64,000 nucleotides of DNA from assembly GCF_005925325.1 (NCBI RefSeq), contig NZ_SRMP01000005.1, forward strand, positions 124,001 to 188,000, in the 5' to 3' direction. Positions within the stretch are counted from its first letter, which is position 1. Every line of letters begins with the position of its first letter. Below, piece after piece: positions 45,366 to 54,785 of this stretch. This stretch comes from Pedobacter helvus (GTDB lineage: Bacteria; Bacteroidota; Bacteroidia; Sphingobacteriales; Sphingobacteriaceae). Both the position numbers and the translations under genes were made by a program. Below the pieces are notes generated by a model. That model was not told the DNA's origin. It was given only the letters and a program-made list of their open reading frames with translations, and made no database searches.

Positions 45366-47564
45366 ATGATGAAGAAGACTATTTTAGTGCTGGCACTTAC
45401 GTCAGCCACTTTATTTTCAAGTTATAAACAAGAAAACCCACTTTATAAAGATGCTAAACAGCCTATCGAGAAACGTATAGAAGATTTGTTGGCTCGTATG
45501 ACCTTGGAAGAAAAGGTAATGCAGTTGAACCAATATACCTTAGGCAGAAACGATAATGCCAACAACATGGCAGATCCGGTAAACGATATTCCTGCGCAGG
45601 TGGGCTCATTAATTTATTTCGGTAGCAATGCCGATTTACGTAATCGAGTACAGAAAAAAGCGATGGAGCAAAGTCGTTTGGGTATTCCGATTATTTTTGG
45701 GTACGATGTCATTCACGGTTTCCGCACTATTTACCCAATTTCTTTGGGGCAAGCTTGTTCTTGGAACCCAGCTTTGGTAGAAAAAGCTTGTGGGGTTGCT
45801 GCACAAGAAGCGAGAATGTCGGGTATTGATTGGACTTTTTCGCCTATGATCGATGTAGCAAGAGACGGTCGTTGGGGACGTGTTGCCGAGGGTTATGGCG
45901 AAGATACCTACACCAATGCCATTTTTACTGTGGCTTCGGTTAAAGGTTACCAAGGAACAAATTTGGCTAGCGACAAAAACGTAGCTGCTTGTTTGAAACA
46001 TTACATCGGTTACGGCGCATCAGAAGCTGGACGTGATTATGTGTATTCAGAGATTTCTAACCAAACACTTTGGGATACTTACATGCCACCCTACGAAGCA
46101 GGAGTAAAGGCAGGCGCAGTAACTTTGATGAGTTCGTTCAACGATATCAGTGGCACGCCAGGTTCGGCAAACCATTACACTTTAACAGAAGTATTGAAAA
46201 AACGTTGGAAACACGATGGTTTTGTGGTTTCAGATTGGGGGTCTATCGAACAGCTTCGTCCGCAAGGTGTGGCGGCAAACAAAAAAGAAGCGGCTTTAAA
46301 AGCATTTACGGCTGGCGTAGAGATGGATATGATGAACAGAAGCTACGACAACCATTTAGGAGATTTAGTGAAAGAGGGTAAGGTATCGGAAACATTATTA
46401 AATGATGCTGTAAGACGTGTGTTGAGAGTGAAATTCAAATTAGGATTATTTGATCGTCCCTACACACCAACCACCACCGAAAAACAGCGTTTCTATCGCC
46501 CAGAGAGTTTAAAAATTGCAGAACAATTGGCTGAAGAAAGTATCGTTTTGCTTAAAAATAAAGATAAAGCATTACCGCTAAATAACGTTTCAAAAATTGC
46601 AGTGATTGGTCCAATGGCAAAAAGCCAGTGGAATTTATTGGGTTCTTGGGCAGCACAAGGCAAGTCAGACGATATCATTAGCATTAGCGATGCTTTACAA
46701 GCAGAATTTAAAGGCAAAGCCGAAGTGTCTTACGCTTTAGGTGCCGATTTTGATGGTCAGGATAGAAAAGGTTTTGAAGAAGCGAAAGCTTTAGCTGCGA
46801 AATCTGATGTGATTGTGTTATGCTTAGGCGAAAAGAAAAACTGGAGTGGCGAAAATGCTTCTCGCTCAACCATCGCGTTACCACAAATACAGGAAGAATT
46901 GGCTATCGAGCTGAAGAAATTGGGTAAGCCTATCATTTTAGTGTTGTCTAGCGGCCGTCCGTTAGAGTTGAACAGATTAGAACCAATTAGTGATGCGATT
47001 TTAACGATGTGGCAACCAGGAACACCAGGCGGCAAACCACTTTCAGGTGTTTTGTCTGGTCGTGTCAATCCATCGGGTAAATTAGCCATGACCTTCCCAT
47101 TCTCTACAGGTCAAATTCCAATTTATTACAATTACAGACAAAGTGCTCGTCCGCATCAAGGTAAATATCAAGATATTCAAAGTACGCCTTTATATGAGTT
47201 TGCACACGGTTTAAGCTACACTACTTTCGAGTACGGCGATTTAAAAGTTTCAGCCATACAAATCAAACGTGGTGAAAAACTAACAGTTGAAATTCCAGTG
47301 AAAAATACTGGCGATAGAGACGGCGTGGAAACGGTACATTGGTTTATTCAAGATCCAGTTTCCAGCATTTCTCGCCCTATTAAAGAGCTTAAATATTTTG
47401 AAAAACAGCTGTTGAAAAAAGGCGAGACTAAAACCTACAAATTCGAAGTAGACTTACAGCGTGACTTGAGCTTTGTTGATGGTGATGGCAAACGCTTTTT
47501 AGAAGCTGGAGACTACAATATCATCGTTAAAAACAAGAAAATTAAAATAGAAATCGTAGATTAA
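45366..47564 (+). CDS. GH3 beta-glucosidase (BglX-like)
   Basis: 732 residues. GH3 with barrel, alpha/beta sandwich and C-terminal FnIII-like domain: IEDLLARMTLEEKVMQLNQY, GIPIIFGYDVIHGFRTIYPI, DGRWGRVAEGYGEDTY, nucleophile in VVSDWGS (D290), KNWSGENASRSTIALPQIQEE, and YEFAHGLSYTTFEYG. It removes terminal beta-linked glucose, xylose or related sugars from oligosaccharides. The N-terminal signal ends LFSSYKQE, where relatives have a lipobox cysteine, so this copy may be soluble. It ends the operon, followed by tandem hairpins. Confidence 0.92.
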   Translation: MMKKTILVLALTSATLFSSYKQENPLYKDAKQPIEKRIEDLLARMTLEEKVMQLNQYTLGRNDNANNMADPVNDIPAQVGSLIYFGSNADLRNRVQKKAMEQSRLGIPIIFGYDVIHGFRTIYPISLGQACSWNPALVEKACGVAAQEARMSGIDWTFSPMIDVARDGRWGRVAEGYGEDTYTNAIFTVASVKGYQGTNLASDKNVAACLKHYIGYGASEAGRDYVYSEISNQTLWDTYMPPYEAGVKAGAVTLMSSFNDISGTPGSANHYTLTEVLKKRWKHDGFVVSDWGSIEQLRPQGVAANKKEAALKAFTAGVEMDMMNRSYDNHLGDLVKEGKVSETLLNDAVRRVLRVKFKLGLFDRPYTPTTTEKQRFYRPESLKIAEQLAEESIVLLKNKDKALPLNNVSKIAVIGPMAKSQWNLLGSWAAQGKSDDIISISDALQAEFKGKAEVSYALGADFDGQDRKGFEEAKALAAKSDVIVLCLGEKKNWSGENASRSTIALPQIQEELAIELKKLGKPIILVLSSGRPLELNRLEPISDAILTMWQPGTPGGKPLSGVLSGRVNPSGKLAMTFPFSTGQIPIYYNYRQSARPHQGKYQDIQSTPLYEFAHGLSYTTFEYGDLKVSAIQIKRGEKLTVEIPVKNTGDRDGVETVHWFIQDPVSSISRPIKELKYFEKQLLKKGETKTYKFEVDLQRDLSFVDGDGKRFLEAGDYNIIVKNKKIKIEIVD

Positions 47565-47572
47565 GCGGATTA

Positions 47573-47640
47573 TATGGATGGCGGGTACGCCATCCATAAG
47601 CTACTTGCTAGGTTTGGCGTCCTCGCCGAACCCTTTTAAT
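47573..47640 (+). terminator. tandem terminator hairpins before the HTCS gene
   Basis: Hairpin 1: TATGGATGGCG, GGTA, CGCCATCCATA (47573-47598). Hairpin 2: GGTTTGGCG, TCCT, CGCCGAACC (47611-47632), followed by CTTTTAATTTTT. It separates the GH3 operon from the sensor gene. Confidence 0.75.
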
Positions 47641-47689
47641 TTTTACTATTGTTATCCTTAACTGGAATAAAAGAGAAGCTTTTTGTTAA

Positions 47690-50600
47690 ATGAAGAAATA
47701 TGTACTGGTCGCTTTTTTAGCTACGCTACTTTTTCAAAGTGTTTTTGCAATTGATATCTCCAAATATCGATTTCATGTGATGCCCGAAACTTCCTATTAT
47801 GGAGGCATACAAAGTATCGCTAAAGACAGTTTAGGTAGAATGTGGTACACAGGACCAGATGCGCTTTTCATGTACGATGGCAACAGCTTTTATCAGTTAA
47901 ACGATATCGTTTTTGCCATTCAGCCTAAAGTTAAATGGGGTTACGGTTCGGTAGTTAGAGATAAAAAAGGAAATCTTTTTCTCAGTACCGGACATGGCTT
48001 GTTAAAATTCGACTATCAAAAGTTTGCATTCGATTTAGTGGTGAATGGCAGGATCCGTTCAATTTGCTTACATGACGATGGTAAACTGTATATGTTATCA
48101 GGCGATACCTTGAAGCGATACGACGACAAAACCAAAAAAACAGATTTCTTTCCGCTGCCTAAAAATCAGCCGTTAAACAATCTCATTAGCCTAAAAGGGA
48201 ATGTCTATCTCACACAAGATGCAGTTTTGCAAAAGGTAGATATGGCTAAAAAAAGGTTGATCCCTTTTGCCAATTTCGGTGCGGTTACCAATGCGGTAAA
48301 CGATGGTTTAGCATATCGAGGTCTGTATTATTTCCTTACGCAAAGAGGAGGAATTCATGTTACGGATGCTGCGGGAAATTTGAAACAGAAAATTCCAGTA
48401 GTGGTAGGTGGCAATCAATCCATGTTGTCTAAAAAGCTGTATATAGATCAAACTGGGGTAATTTGGGTAGCTACGCAAGCAGGATTGTTTTTCTACGATC
48501 CAGTGTCGGAAACGAGCAATTACCTGCGTATGAACCTTAACGATGCTTTTTCGCTACCAACTAATTCCATTTGGACCATTTATCCCGATCCTGATCAAGG
48601 TGCTTGGATAGGAACTTACGGTGGTAAAATTGCCTATTGTTCACTGTACGATTCGCGGGTTCGTTACTTTAATCCAAGTCCTGGTGGACTAAACCATCCC
48701 ATTGTAAGTAGTTTTCAGGAAGATCATTTGGGCAATATTTGGATTGGTACCGAGGGCGGTGGACTGAATTATTGGAACAGGCAAAGCGATGCTTTCAGTC
48801 ATTATTTAAAGTCGCAGGGCAATTCGCCAAATTCTAATATGATCAAGCGTCTAAAGTTTGATCGAGCGAATAAACAATTGGCGATCTCTGCATATAGTGG
48901 TGGCATTGGCTATCATGATATGAATAGCAGAGCATTTAGCAGTCTTGATTTCCTTTCTCCAGAAAGTAAGCAGCCTTTAACTGTTTACGATTTTGTTAGA
49001 GATAATCAGGGCACATGGTGGATGAGTGATCCAGATCGTTCGTTTTTTTACAGAAAGAAACAAAATGGTCCTGTCGAGTTGGTTCGGGTAACTGGAACTG
49101 ATGGTAAAATAATGGGTTTGGAAGTCGAAGCGGTATTTATTGATAAGCAAAATCAACTTTGTTTAGTTACGCACCAAGGCTTTTTTATTGTAGATCCGAA
49201 TACGCTGAAAGTCCTCAAACAGTATTTAATTGATGATCCGTTTTACTCCGCAAATTATCTGTGCACTTTTGTTCAGGCTTCTAACGGCGATTTATGGTTT
49301 GGAACCTTAGGCCGCGGGGTGAATGTGCTTAAAAAGGACGGAACCTATGTAAATTATGGTACTGCTAACGGTTTGGCAGCCAAAATGGTTTTCGGTATTT
49401 TAGAAGATAATGCCTCTAAAAACATGTGGCTAAGTACAAATGATGGTTTGTATTTTTACGATAGCAAGTCGAAGGTGTTTGAAAAAGCCAGATTTTACCA
49501 GGAAAACAGCTGTGGTTCGTTCTACATCCGCTCTGCTTACAAAACAAGCAAAGGCGAAATGCTATTTGGCGGAACCAATGGTTTCATGCTATTTGATCCC
49601 GCTTTTTTAAACAAAAACCCACAGAAGCCAAAAGTATTTTTTACTGGTTTTCTGGTGAATAACAACTTGGTTACACCGCATTCAGAAAATTCTCCCTTAG
49701 AAAAGGATATTGCTAGTCTTTCTAACCAGAAGAATGACAGGATACGACTTTCGAGTAGCCAATCTAACGTCGAAATCAGGTTTTCGGCTAATAGTTATTT
49801 GTCGGCAGATAAGAACCAATTTGCCTATCGTATGAAAGGTCTTGGCGATAAATGGCAAATTAGTCACGCCAACCAAAAATCACTACAGTTTTTGAATTTG
49901 CCAAGCGGAGATTACACTTTCGAGATCAAGGCTTCAAATAACGATGGACTTTGGGGCGACGAGATTTCGAGATTGTATATTCACGTAGATCCACCATTTT
50001 TCTTATCGTGGTGGGCCTATTGCTTTTACTTCGCGGTAGCACTTTCTTTGTTATTTTTCATGACAAGATATTACACCAATAAGAAGGTTTTTAACGAAAG
50101 ACTGGCTTTGGAAGCTTTAAAAGAAAGAAATATGCGTGAGTTGAACCAAGCTCGTACAGATTTCTTTACCAATATTTCACATGATTTAAAAACGCCATTA
50201 ACGCTTGTTATTCAGCCTTTAAAACAATTGAAAGAAACTTTGGCAGCTAATGATAGCGCCGTGGGGTACATGGGCTTAATCGAGAAAAATGTATCCAAAA
50301 TACAGCGAATGATCAGTCAATTGTTGCGTTTCCGTGAAATTGAAAGTCAGAAAATTACACTTAATCCGCAGATTGGTGATTTTATCAACTTTGTGAAAGA
50401 TCTTTTTGGATTATTTGAACTTTATGCGAACAAGAAGGAAATTGAAACTAATATCGCAGCTCATAAGGATAATTTGCTAGTTGCTTTTGATTACGATGTG
50501 ATCGAGAAAATCTTAACCAATCTGTTCTCAAATGCGTTGAAATATACGCCAAATAAAGGTTATGTTGGGGTTCGCATATACAACTCAACCGATGAAGAGA

Positions 50601-51760
50601 AGGAAAGATTAGCGGAAAAATTGGATGAGCGGGAAACGGAATATGTTTCTATTGAGGTTTTAAATAGTGGCGATGGATTTTCGGAAGAGCAGATTGCTAC
50701 GCTTTTTACTTCATTCAACCGTTTATCGTCGCATCGACCTACTTTTGAAGAAAGTTCTGGATTGGGTTTAGCGATTGTGAAAGAATTGGTTGATGTGCTG
50801 AACGGGAAAATCTGGATGGTGAACAAAACGGATAAAATCTCGTTCACCATTATGCTACCGCTGAAAAAGCAAGCAGGTTCTGGAGATATGCAATCTACCG
50901 TTTACGATTATACCATTTCGGAGATCGATGATATTGTGATGCAAGATACAGCCGAACCAGAGAATGGTACTACAGGCATCAGAAAGGCAGATAACATTTT
51001 GTTGATTGAAGATGATCCGCAATTGCGTGCTTATTTAGAACAACGACTGGCAGAAAAGTACAATGTGTACACGGCGAGCGATGGGGCAGAAGGAATGACC
51101 AAGGCAGAAAAAATTTATCCTCAATTGATCATTACCGATTTGATTATGCCGAACAAAAACGGTTTGGATGTTTGCCGTAGTTTAAGACAGAATTTCAAAA
51201 CCAGTCACATTCCAATCATCATGATTTCGGGTAATGGAGATGACAACCAGAATAAAATCAAGGCATTAGAGTATGGTGCCAGTGTGTTTATCGATAAGCC
51301 TTTCGATGTTGAATATTTGTTGCAACAGGTAGAAACAACGCTTAAAAATCAGCAAGAACTGAAGGAAAAATATAGTAAACGCATTCAGGTAGATCCGTCT
51401 AATGTAACAGTGACTTCGATGGACGAAGAATTGCTACGAAAAGCGATGAAAGTAATTGAAGAAAATATTGCCAATGCCAATTATTCGGTTGAAGATTTCG
51501 TGTCGGATATGAATGTGGGTAGAACGATCCTATATCAGAAAATCAATGATATTGTGGGCATGTCTATCAAAGAATTTATCTTGAATATTCGTTTGAAAAG
51601 AAGTGCTTATTTATTAGAGAAATCAGATTTGACAGTTGCCGAAGTAGCTTATCAAACCGGTTTTAATAATGCGAAATACTTTAGTGTTTGTTTCAAAAAG
51701 CAGTTCGATTTAAGTCCTTCGGATTTTAAGAAGAAAACTGCTGCAGGTACGAGGAAATAG
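47690..51760 (+). CDS. hybrid two-component system sensor/regulator (HTCS)
   Basis: 1356 residues in one chain: signal peptide (1-21); periplasmic two-propeller sensor of repeated blades (DSLGRMWYTGPDA, DQTGVIWVATQAG, DHLGNIWIGTEGG, ASNGDLWFGTLGR) to about 640; Y_Y_Y domain to about 765; a membrane span near 768-790; HisKA with ISHDLKTP (H831); HATPase with LFSNALKYTPNKG and SSGLGLAIVKEL; receiver with IITDLIMP (D1150); and an AraC-type helix-turn-helix about 1255-1356 ending in YFSVCFKKQFDLSPSDFKK. HTCS proteins bind an oligosaccharide outside the membrane and switch on their locus. The shared direct repeats at 32.05, 52.16 and 54.79 kb, which flank this gene, are its likely targets. Confidence 0.96.
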   Translation: MKKYVLVAFLATLLFQSVFAIDISKYRFHVMPETSYYGGIQSIAKDSLGRMWYTGPDALFMYDGNSFYQLNDIVFAIQPKVKWGYGSVVRDKKGNLFLSTGHGLLKFDYQKFAFDLVVNGRIRSICLHDDGKLYMLSGDTLKRYDDKTKKTDFFPLPKNQPLNNLISLKGNVYLTQDAVLQKVDMAKKRLIPFANFGAVTNAVNDGLAYRGLYYFLTQRGGIHVTDAAGNLKQKIPVVVGGNQSMLSKKLYIDQTGVIWVATQAGLFFYDPVSETSNYLRMNLNDAFSLPTNSIWTIYPDPDQGAWIGTYGGKIAYCSLYDSRVRYFNPSPGGLNHPIVSSFQEDHLGNIWIGTEGGGLNYWNRQSDAFSHYLKSQGNSPNSNMIKRLKFDRANKQLAISAYSGGIGYHDMNSRAFSSLDFLSPESKQPLTVYDFVRDNQGTWWMSDPDRSFFYRKKQNGPVELVRVTGTDGKIMGLEVEAVFIDKQNQLCLVTHQGFFIVDPNTLKVLKQYLIDDPFYSANYLCTFVQASNGDLWFGTLGRGVNVLKKDGTYVNYGTANGLAAKMVFGILEDNASKNMWLSTNDGLYFYDSKSKVFEKARFYQENSCGSFYIRSAYKTSKGEMLFGGTNGFMLFDPAFLNKNPQKPKVFFTGFLVNNNLVTPHSENSPLEKDIASLSNQKNDRIRLSSSQSNVEIRFSANSYLSADKNQFAYRMKGLGDKWQISHANQKSLQFLNLPSGDYTFEIKASNNDGLWGDEISRLYIHVDPPFFLSWWAYCFYFAVALSLLFFMTRYYTNKKVFNERLALEALKERNMRELNQARTDFFTNISHDLKTPLTLVIQPLKQLKETLAANDSAVGYMGLIEKNVSKIQRMISQLLRFREIESQKITLNPQIGDFINFVKDLFGLFELYANKKEIETNIAAHKDNLLVAFDYDVIEKILTNLFSNALKYTPNKGYVGVRIYNSTDEEKERLAEKLDERETEYVSIEVLNSGDGFSEEQIATLFTSFNRLSSHRPTFEESSGLGLAIVKELVDVLNGKIWMVNKTDKISFTIMLPLKKQAGSGDMQSTVYDYTISEIDDIVMQDTAEPENGTTGIRKADNILLIEDDPQLRAYLEQRLAEKYNVYTASDGAEGMTKAEKIYPQLIITDLIMPNKNGLDVCRSLRQNFKTSHIPIIMISGNGDDNQNKIKALEYGASVFIDKPFDVEYLLQQVETTLKNQQELKEKYSKRIQVDPSNVTVTSMDEELLRKAMKVIEENIANANYSVEDFVSDMNVGRTILYQKINDIVGMSIKEFILNIRLKRSAYLLEKSDLTVAEVAYQTGFNNAKYFSVCFKKQFDLSPSDFKKKTAAGTRK

Positions 51761-51799
51761 TCATGCACTGCCTCCTTCTGCACTTCGTCATCCCCTTTT

Positions 51800-51890
51800 G
51801 CTCTTCGGAATTTGCAATTCCGAAGAGCTACCGTCGGATCTGTGATCCGAAAAATAAATGAAATTAAATATTTCACGATAGGTGAAATAT
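51800..51890 (+). terminator. series of three hairpins after the HTCS gene
   Basis: GCTCTTCGGAATT, TGC, AATTCCGAAGAGC (51800-51828); TCGGATC, TGT, GATCCGA (51834-51850) followed by AAAATAAAT; ATATTTCAC, GATAG, GTGAAATAT (51868-51890). The first is the strongest. They probably end the HTCS transcript. Confidence 0.6.
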
Positions 51891-51961
51891 TTTAGTATTT
51901 GTTTTAAAAACAGTTCGAGTTAAGTCCTTCGGAGTTTAAGAAGAAAGCAGGCAAGAAGTAG
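51885..51961 (+). pseudogene. remnant of a second HTCS/AraC gene 3-prime end
   Basis: About 70 bases repeat the final part of the HTCS coding sequence (51675-51745): the blocks TTTAGTATTTGTTTT, CAGTTCGAGTTAAGTCC and TTCGGAGTTTAAGAAGAAA match with six or so changes and one deleted base that breaks the frame, and it ends with its own TAG. The sequence is diverged rather than identical, so it looks like the tail of a lost paralogue or of an old partial duplication. Confidence 0.75.
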
Positions 51962-51969
51962 GTCGAATT

Positions 51970-52125
51970 AAAATCTCTCTCTAACTCTCTCCTTGAAAAA
52001 GAGAGAGGACAGTAGTTCCGAATTGTTTTGAACGGTGCTTACTTTAAAGTAAGCTCTGCCTTTCCCAAAAGCTACTCCCTTCCTCTAAGGGAGAGAAACC
52101 GCAAAGCGGAGAGAGTAAATCTCCA
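51970..52125. repeat. low-complexity CTCTC/GAGAG inverted intergenic repeat
   Basis: CTCTCTCTAACTCTCTCC with nearby GAGAGAGGA, and again CCTCTAAGGGAGAG with GCGGAGAGAG. Between them lies an exact 18-base palindrome GCTTACTTTAAAGTAAGC (52037-52054). It looks like another of the short dispersed intergenic repeats of this bacterial group. No gene is seen. Confidence 0.5.
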
Positions 52126-52151
52126 AAAACCTTCAAATTTCCATCCTAAAG

Positions 52152-52215
52152 TACAAAACCGAACCATTTCTGTACAAAAATGAACCCTTCAACCTGGGTG
52201 TTTGTGTTAGTTTTG
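52152..52215 (+). promoter_or_regulatory. HTCS-type promoter 2: direct repeats plus -7 element
   Basis: TACAAAACCGAACC (52152-52165) and TACAAAAATGAACC (52173-52186), 21 bases apart; 21 bases later TAGTTTTG (52208-52215). The GH88 start follows 39 bases after. A small hairpin TGCCAAA-TCTCC-TTTGGCA (52220-52238) lies in the leader. Confidence 0.85.
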
Positions 52216-52254
52216 AAAATGCCAAATCTCCTTTGGCACCAAATATCAAACTAA

Positions 52255-53445
52255 ATGAACAAAAAAAGAACACAAATTTCATTGCTATTGCTGATAGCGT
52301 TAACTACTGTAGGGCAACTAAAGGCTCAGTCCTTAAAAAAAGTAATCGATAAAGCTTTCGAAAATGCACAGCAACAAAGTTTGCTGATGGCGAAGAAATA
52401 CGAAAATCAGCCAAGAAGATTACCGAGGTCTTTTGAAGGAGGCAAAGATACCTCGTCAGACTCCAGATGGTGGTGCAGTGGTTTCTTTCCAGGTACACTT
52501 TGGTATTTGTACGAAAACGGCAAAAATCAAGACGTATTGAAATACGCTAAACTTTACACGGATAGGGTAGAGCGAGAAAAATACACTACCGATAATCACG
52601 ATGTAGGTTTTATGTTGTATTGCAGTTTTGGTAATGGTTTGCGACTTACCGGCGAAGAACGCTATAAAGAAGTACTGTTGACAGGAGCAAAATCTTTAGC
52701 TACTCGTTTTGACGCTAACGTTGGATTGATCCGTTCCTGGGATCATAACACCGATATTTGGCAATACCCTGTGATTATTGATAACCTGATGAACTTGGAA
52801 CTGATGTTATGGGCAGCTAATTATTCCAAAGATGAAAAGTTTAAAAAAATAGCAGTTTCACATGCAGATAAAACGATGATCCACCATTTTAGACCAGATT
52901 TTAGTTCTTACCACGTGGTTTCTTATGATAAAAAAACGGGTTTACCCCATAAAAAACAAACCCATCAAGGTGCTGCAGACGATTCTGCTTGGAGCCGCGG
53001 ACAGTCTTGGGGTTTGTACGGTTACACCTATCTTTACCGAGAAACTAAAGACAAACGTTATCTAGAGCAGGCAAAAAATATCGCCAATTTTTTGATCAAT
53101 CATCCGCAAATGCCAAAAGATTTTATTCCTTACTGGGATTACAATGCACCACAAATTCCAAATACTACACGTGATGCTTCTGCGGCAACAGTGATGGCTT
53201 CGGCATTGATAGAGCTCAGCGATTTCGTAGATGCAGATTTGAAAAAGAAATACATGAAAGTAGTTGATACTCAAATTAGAACCTTGGCATCTGATGAATA
53301 TACTGCTAAATTAGGCGAAAATGGGGATTTCATCTTGAAACATAGTACTGGTGCCTTCCCTTTTAAGTCGGAAGTTGATGCACCTTTAACCTACGCAGAT
53401 TATTATTATTTAGAAGCATTAACAAGATTGAAGAAAAGGCTTTAA
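52255..53445 (+). CDS. GH88 unsaturated glucuronyl hydrolase
   Basis: 396 residues, signal peptide ending LKAQS. GH88 (alpha/alpha)6 barrel: SRWWCSGFFPGTLWYLYE, NHDVGFMLYCSFGNGLRLTG (D116), IIDNLMNLELMLWA (D176), GAADDSAWSRGQSWGLYGYTY, YWDYNAP and DASAATVMASALIELS. The two aspartates are spaced as in characterised unsaturated glucuronyl hydrolases. It removes 4,5-unsaturated uronate from oligosaccharides produced by a polysaccharide lyase. No classical lyase family is recognisable in the regulon, so the partner may be the next gene or a DUF4832 protein. Confidence 0.93.
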   Translation: MNKKRTQISLLLLIALTTVGQLKAQSLKKVIDKAFENAQQQSLLMAKKYENQPRRLPRSFEGGKDTSSDSRWWCSGFFPGTLWYLYENGKNQDVLKYAKLYTDRVEREKYTTDNHDVGFMLYCSFGNGLRLTGEERYKEVLLTGAKSLATRFDANVGLIRSWDHNTDIWQYPVIIDNLMNLELMLWAANYSKDEKFKKIAVSHADKTMIHHFRPDFSSYHVVSYDKKTGLPHKKQTHQGAADDSAWSRGQSWGLYGYTYLYRETKDKRYLEQAKNIANFLINHPQMPKDFIPYWDYNAPQIPNTTRDASAATVMASALIELSDFVDADLKKKYMKVVDTQIRTLASDEYTAKLGENGDFILKHSTGAFPFKSEVDAPLTYADYYYLEALTRLKKRL

Positions 53446-53504
53446 ATAATAGTAAAAACAAGGTATTCTTGCGTTCAAATTTATAATCTATACTAAATAC
53501 ACCA

Positions 53505-54722
53505 ATGTCGATCTTTAAGAAAGCATTATTCACGATCTGCCTTTTGTTTTGCAGCTTCCACGTTTTATCAGCAAAGCCAAATCTTAAGGCTGAGGATACT
53601 TATATCAGTCCGAATAATTATAAGTCTGGTACACAATCAGAACGCATACAGAAGGCCATCAATGATGCCAAGAAAACCACAGGCAAAGTGGTAATTCCGA
53701 GATATGATGCCGTTACAAAAACGAGTGTTTGGTTAATAGATCAGGCAATTTTGCTGCCTAACGATTTTGAGCTAGAACTGAACAATTGCAAAATCAAATT
53801 ATCAGATAGATGCAGAGATAATTTCATCCGTTCTGCAAATGCAGGTTTAGGAATTAAGGATATCGCTCCGCTAAAAAATATCAAGGTTATTGGCGTAGGT
53901 AATGTATTGTTGGAGGGAGCTAACAATCCGCGTTCTACTGGCGATCACAACAAAACTTTGTCATTAAATCCAGATGGTTTTGGCCAATCTTATGGTACCG
54001 ATGCAGGCAAGCCAAACGAAAATCAAAAAGGTGGTTGGAGAAATCATGCGATTATTTTTGCCTATGTGGATGGCTTTCAGATCAGCGGAATTACTTTGAA
54101 AGATTACCACGGTCACGGTTTAGTAATGGAGCGTAGCACGAATGGTGTGGTTAAAGACATTACTTTCGATGTGCGACAAGCCGTAAACGTTGCCGGAACA
54201 GAAAAGCAAATCCTTAATCAGGATGGAATGGGTGTACGTTTTGGCTGCAAAAACATCATCATTTCTAACATCAAAGGAAAAAGTGGTGACGATTTTATCA
54301 ATATCGGTTTAACTGATACAGGGGTAGAAGCGGGCAAAGAAAACGTGAACGTAGTCAGCGGTTCAATATACGCTGGAGAAAAAGATAACATCTCAAATAT
54401 TTACCTGCAAAACTGGCAAGATTTCTATTCCATTTCACATCGAGCTATTCGAATTATGCCAGTTGGCAAATTGAGGATCAGCAATGTATTTATCGAAAAT
54501 ATGATCATCAGCCCTTTATCTAAAAAAGGATTGGAAGCCGAATATGCCGAGAACATCAAAGGTCTATTTGTAAGAAACCTGGTAAGTAATTTCCAGGTAA
54601 AAGCCAAAGGAATAACTGAAGCTAGCTTTAGAGATATTTTTTATACAGGTGAAGGAGCTGCGATAGATATTCAACAAAGTGATAATGTGGTGGTAGATAA
54701 TGTGAGAAATATTAAGAAATAA
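53505..54722 (+). CDS. right-handed beta-helix protein, GH28/lyase-like
   Basis: 405 residues, signal peptide ending LSAK. Parallel beta-helix pattern with repeated short strands. The N-terminus YKSGTQSERIQKAINDA is typical of polygalacturonase/pectate-lyase-like proteins. GH28-like residues are partly present: NQDG (N238, D240), GDD (D262, D263) and SHRAIR (H312, R316), but the classical GHG and RIK spacing is not kept. It could be a divergent GH28 or a lyase. It is downstream of GH88 on the same transcript, so it may generate that enzyme's substrate. Family fold likely, activity unassigned. Confidence 0.65.
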   Translation: MSIFKKALFTICLLFCSFHVLSAKPNLKAEDTYISPNNYKSGTQSERIQKAINDAKKTTGKVVIPRYDAVTKTSVWLIDQAILLPNDFELELNNCKIKLSDRCRDNFIRSANAGLGIKDIAPLKNIKVIGVGNVLLEGANNPRSTGDHNKTLSLNPDGFGQSYGTDAGKPNENQKGGWRNHAIIFAYVDGFQISGITLKDYHGHGLVMERSTNGVVKDITFDVRQAVNVAGTEKQILNQDGMGVRFGCKNIIISNIKGKSGDDFINIGLTDTGVEAGKENVNVVSGSIYAGEKDNISNIYLQNWQDFYSISHRAIRIMPVGKLRISNVFIENMIISPLSKKGLEAEYAENIKGLFVRNLVSNFQVKAKGITEASFRDIFYTGEGAAIDIQQSDNVVVDNVRNIKK

Positions 54723-54734
54723 AAACGCTCAAAA

Positions 54735-54769
54735 CGCATTTTTTCGGCTAAAACGGTTGAAAAAATGCG
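54735..54769. terminator. stem-loop after the beta-helix gene
   Basis: Perfect 11-base arms CGCATTTTTTC and GAAAAAATGCG around a 13-base loop, directly after the stop at 54722. The tract of T is inside the stem, so it is an unusual terminator or a processing hairpin. Confidence 0.5.
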
Positions 54770-54785
54770 GATAATGCCTCGTTTG

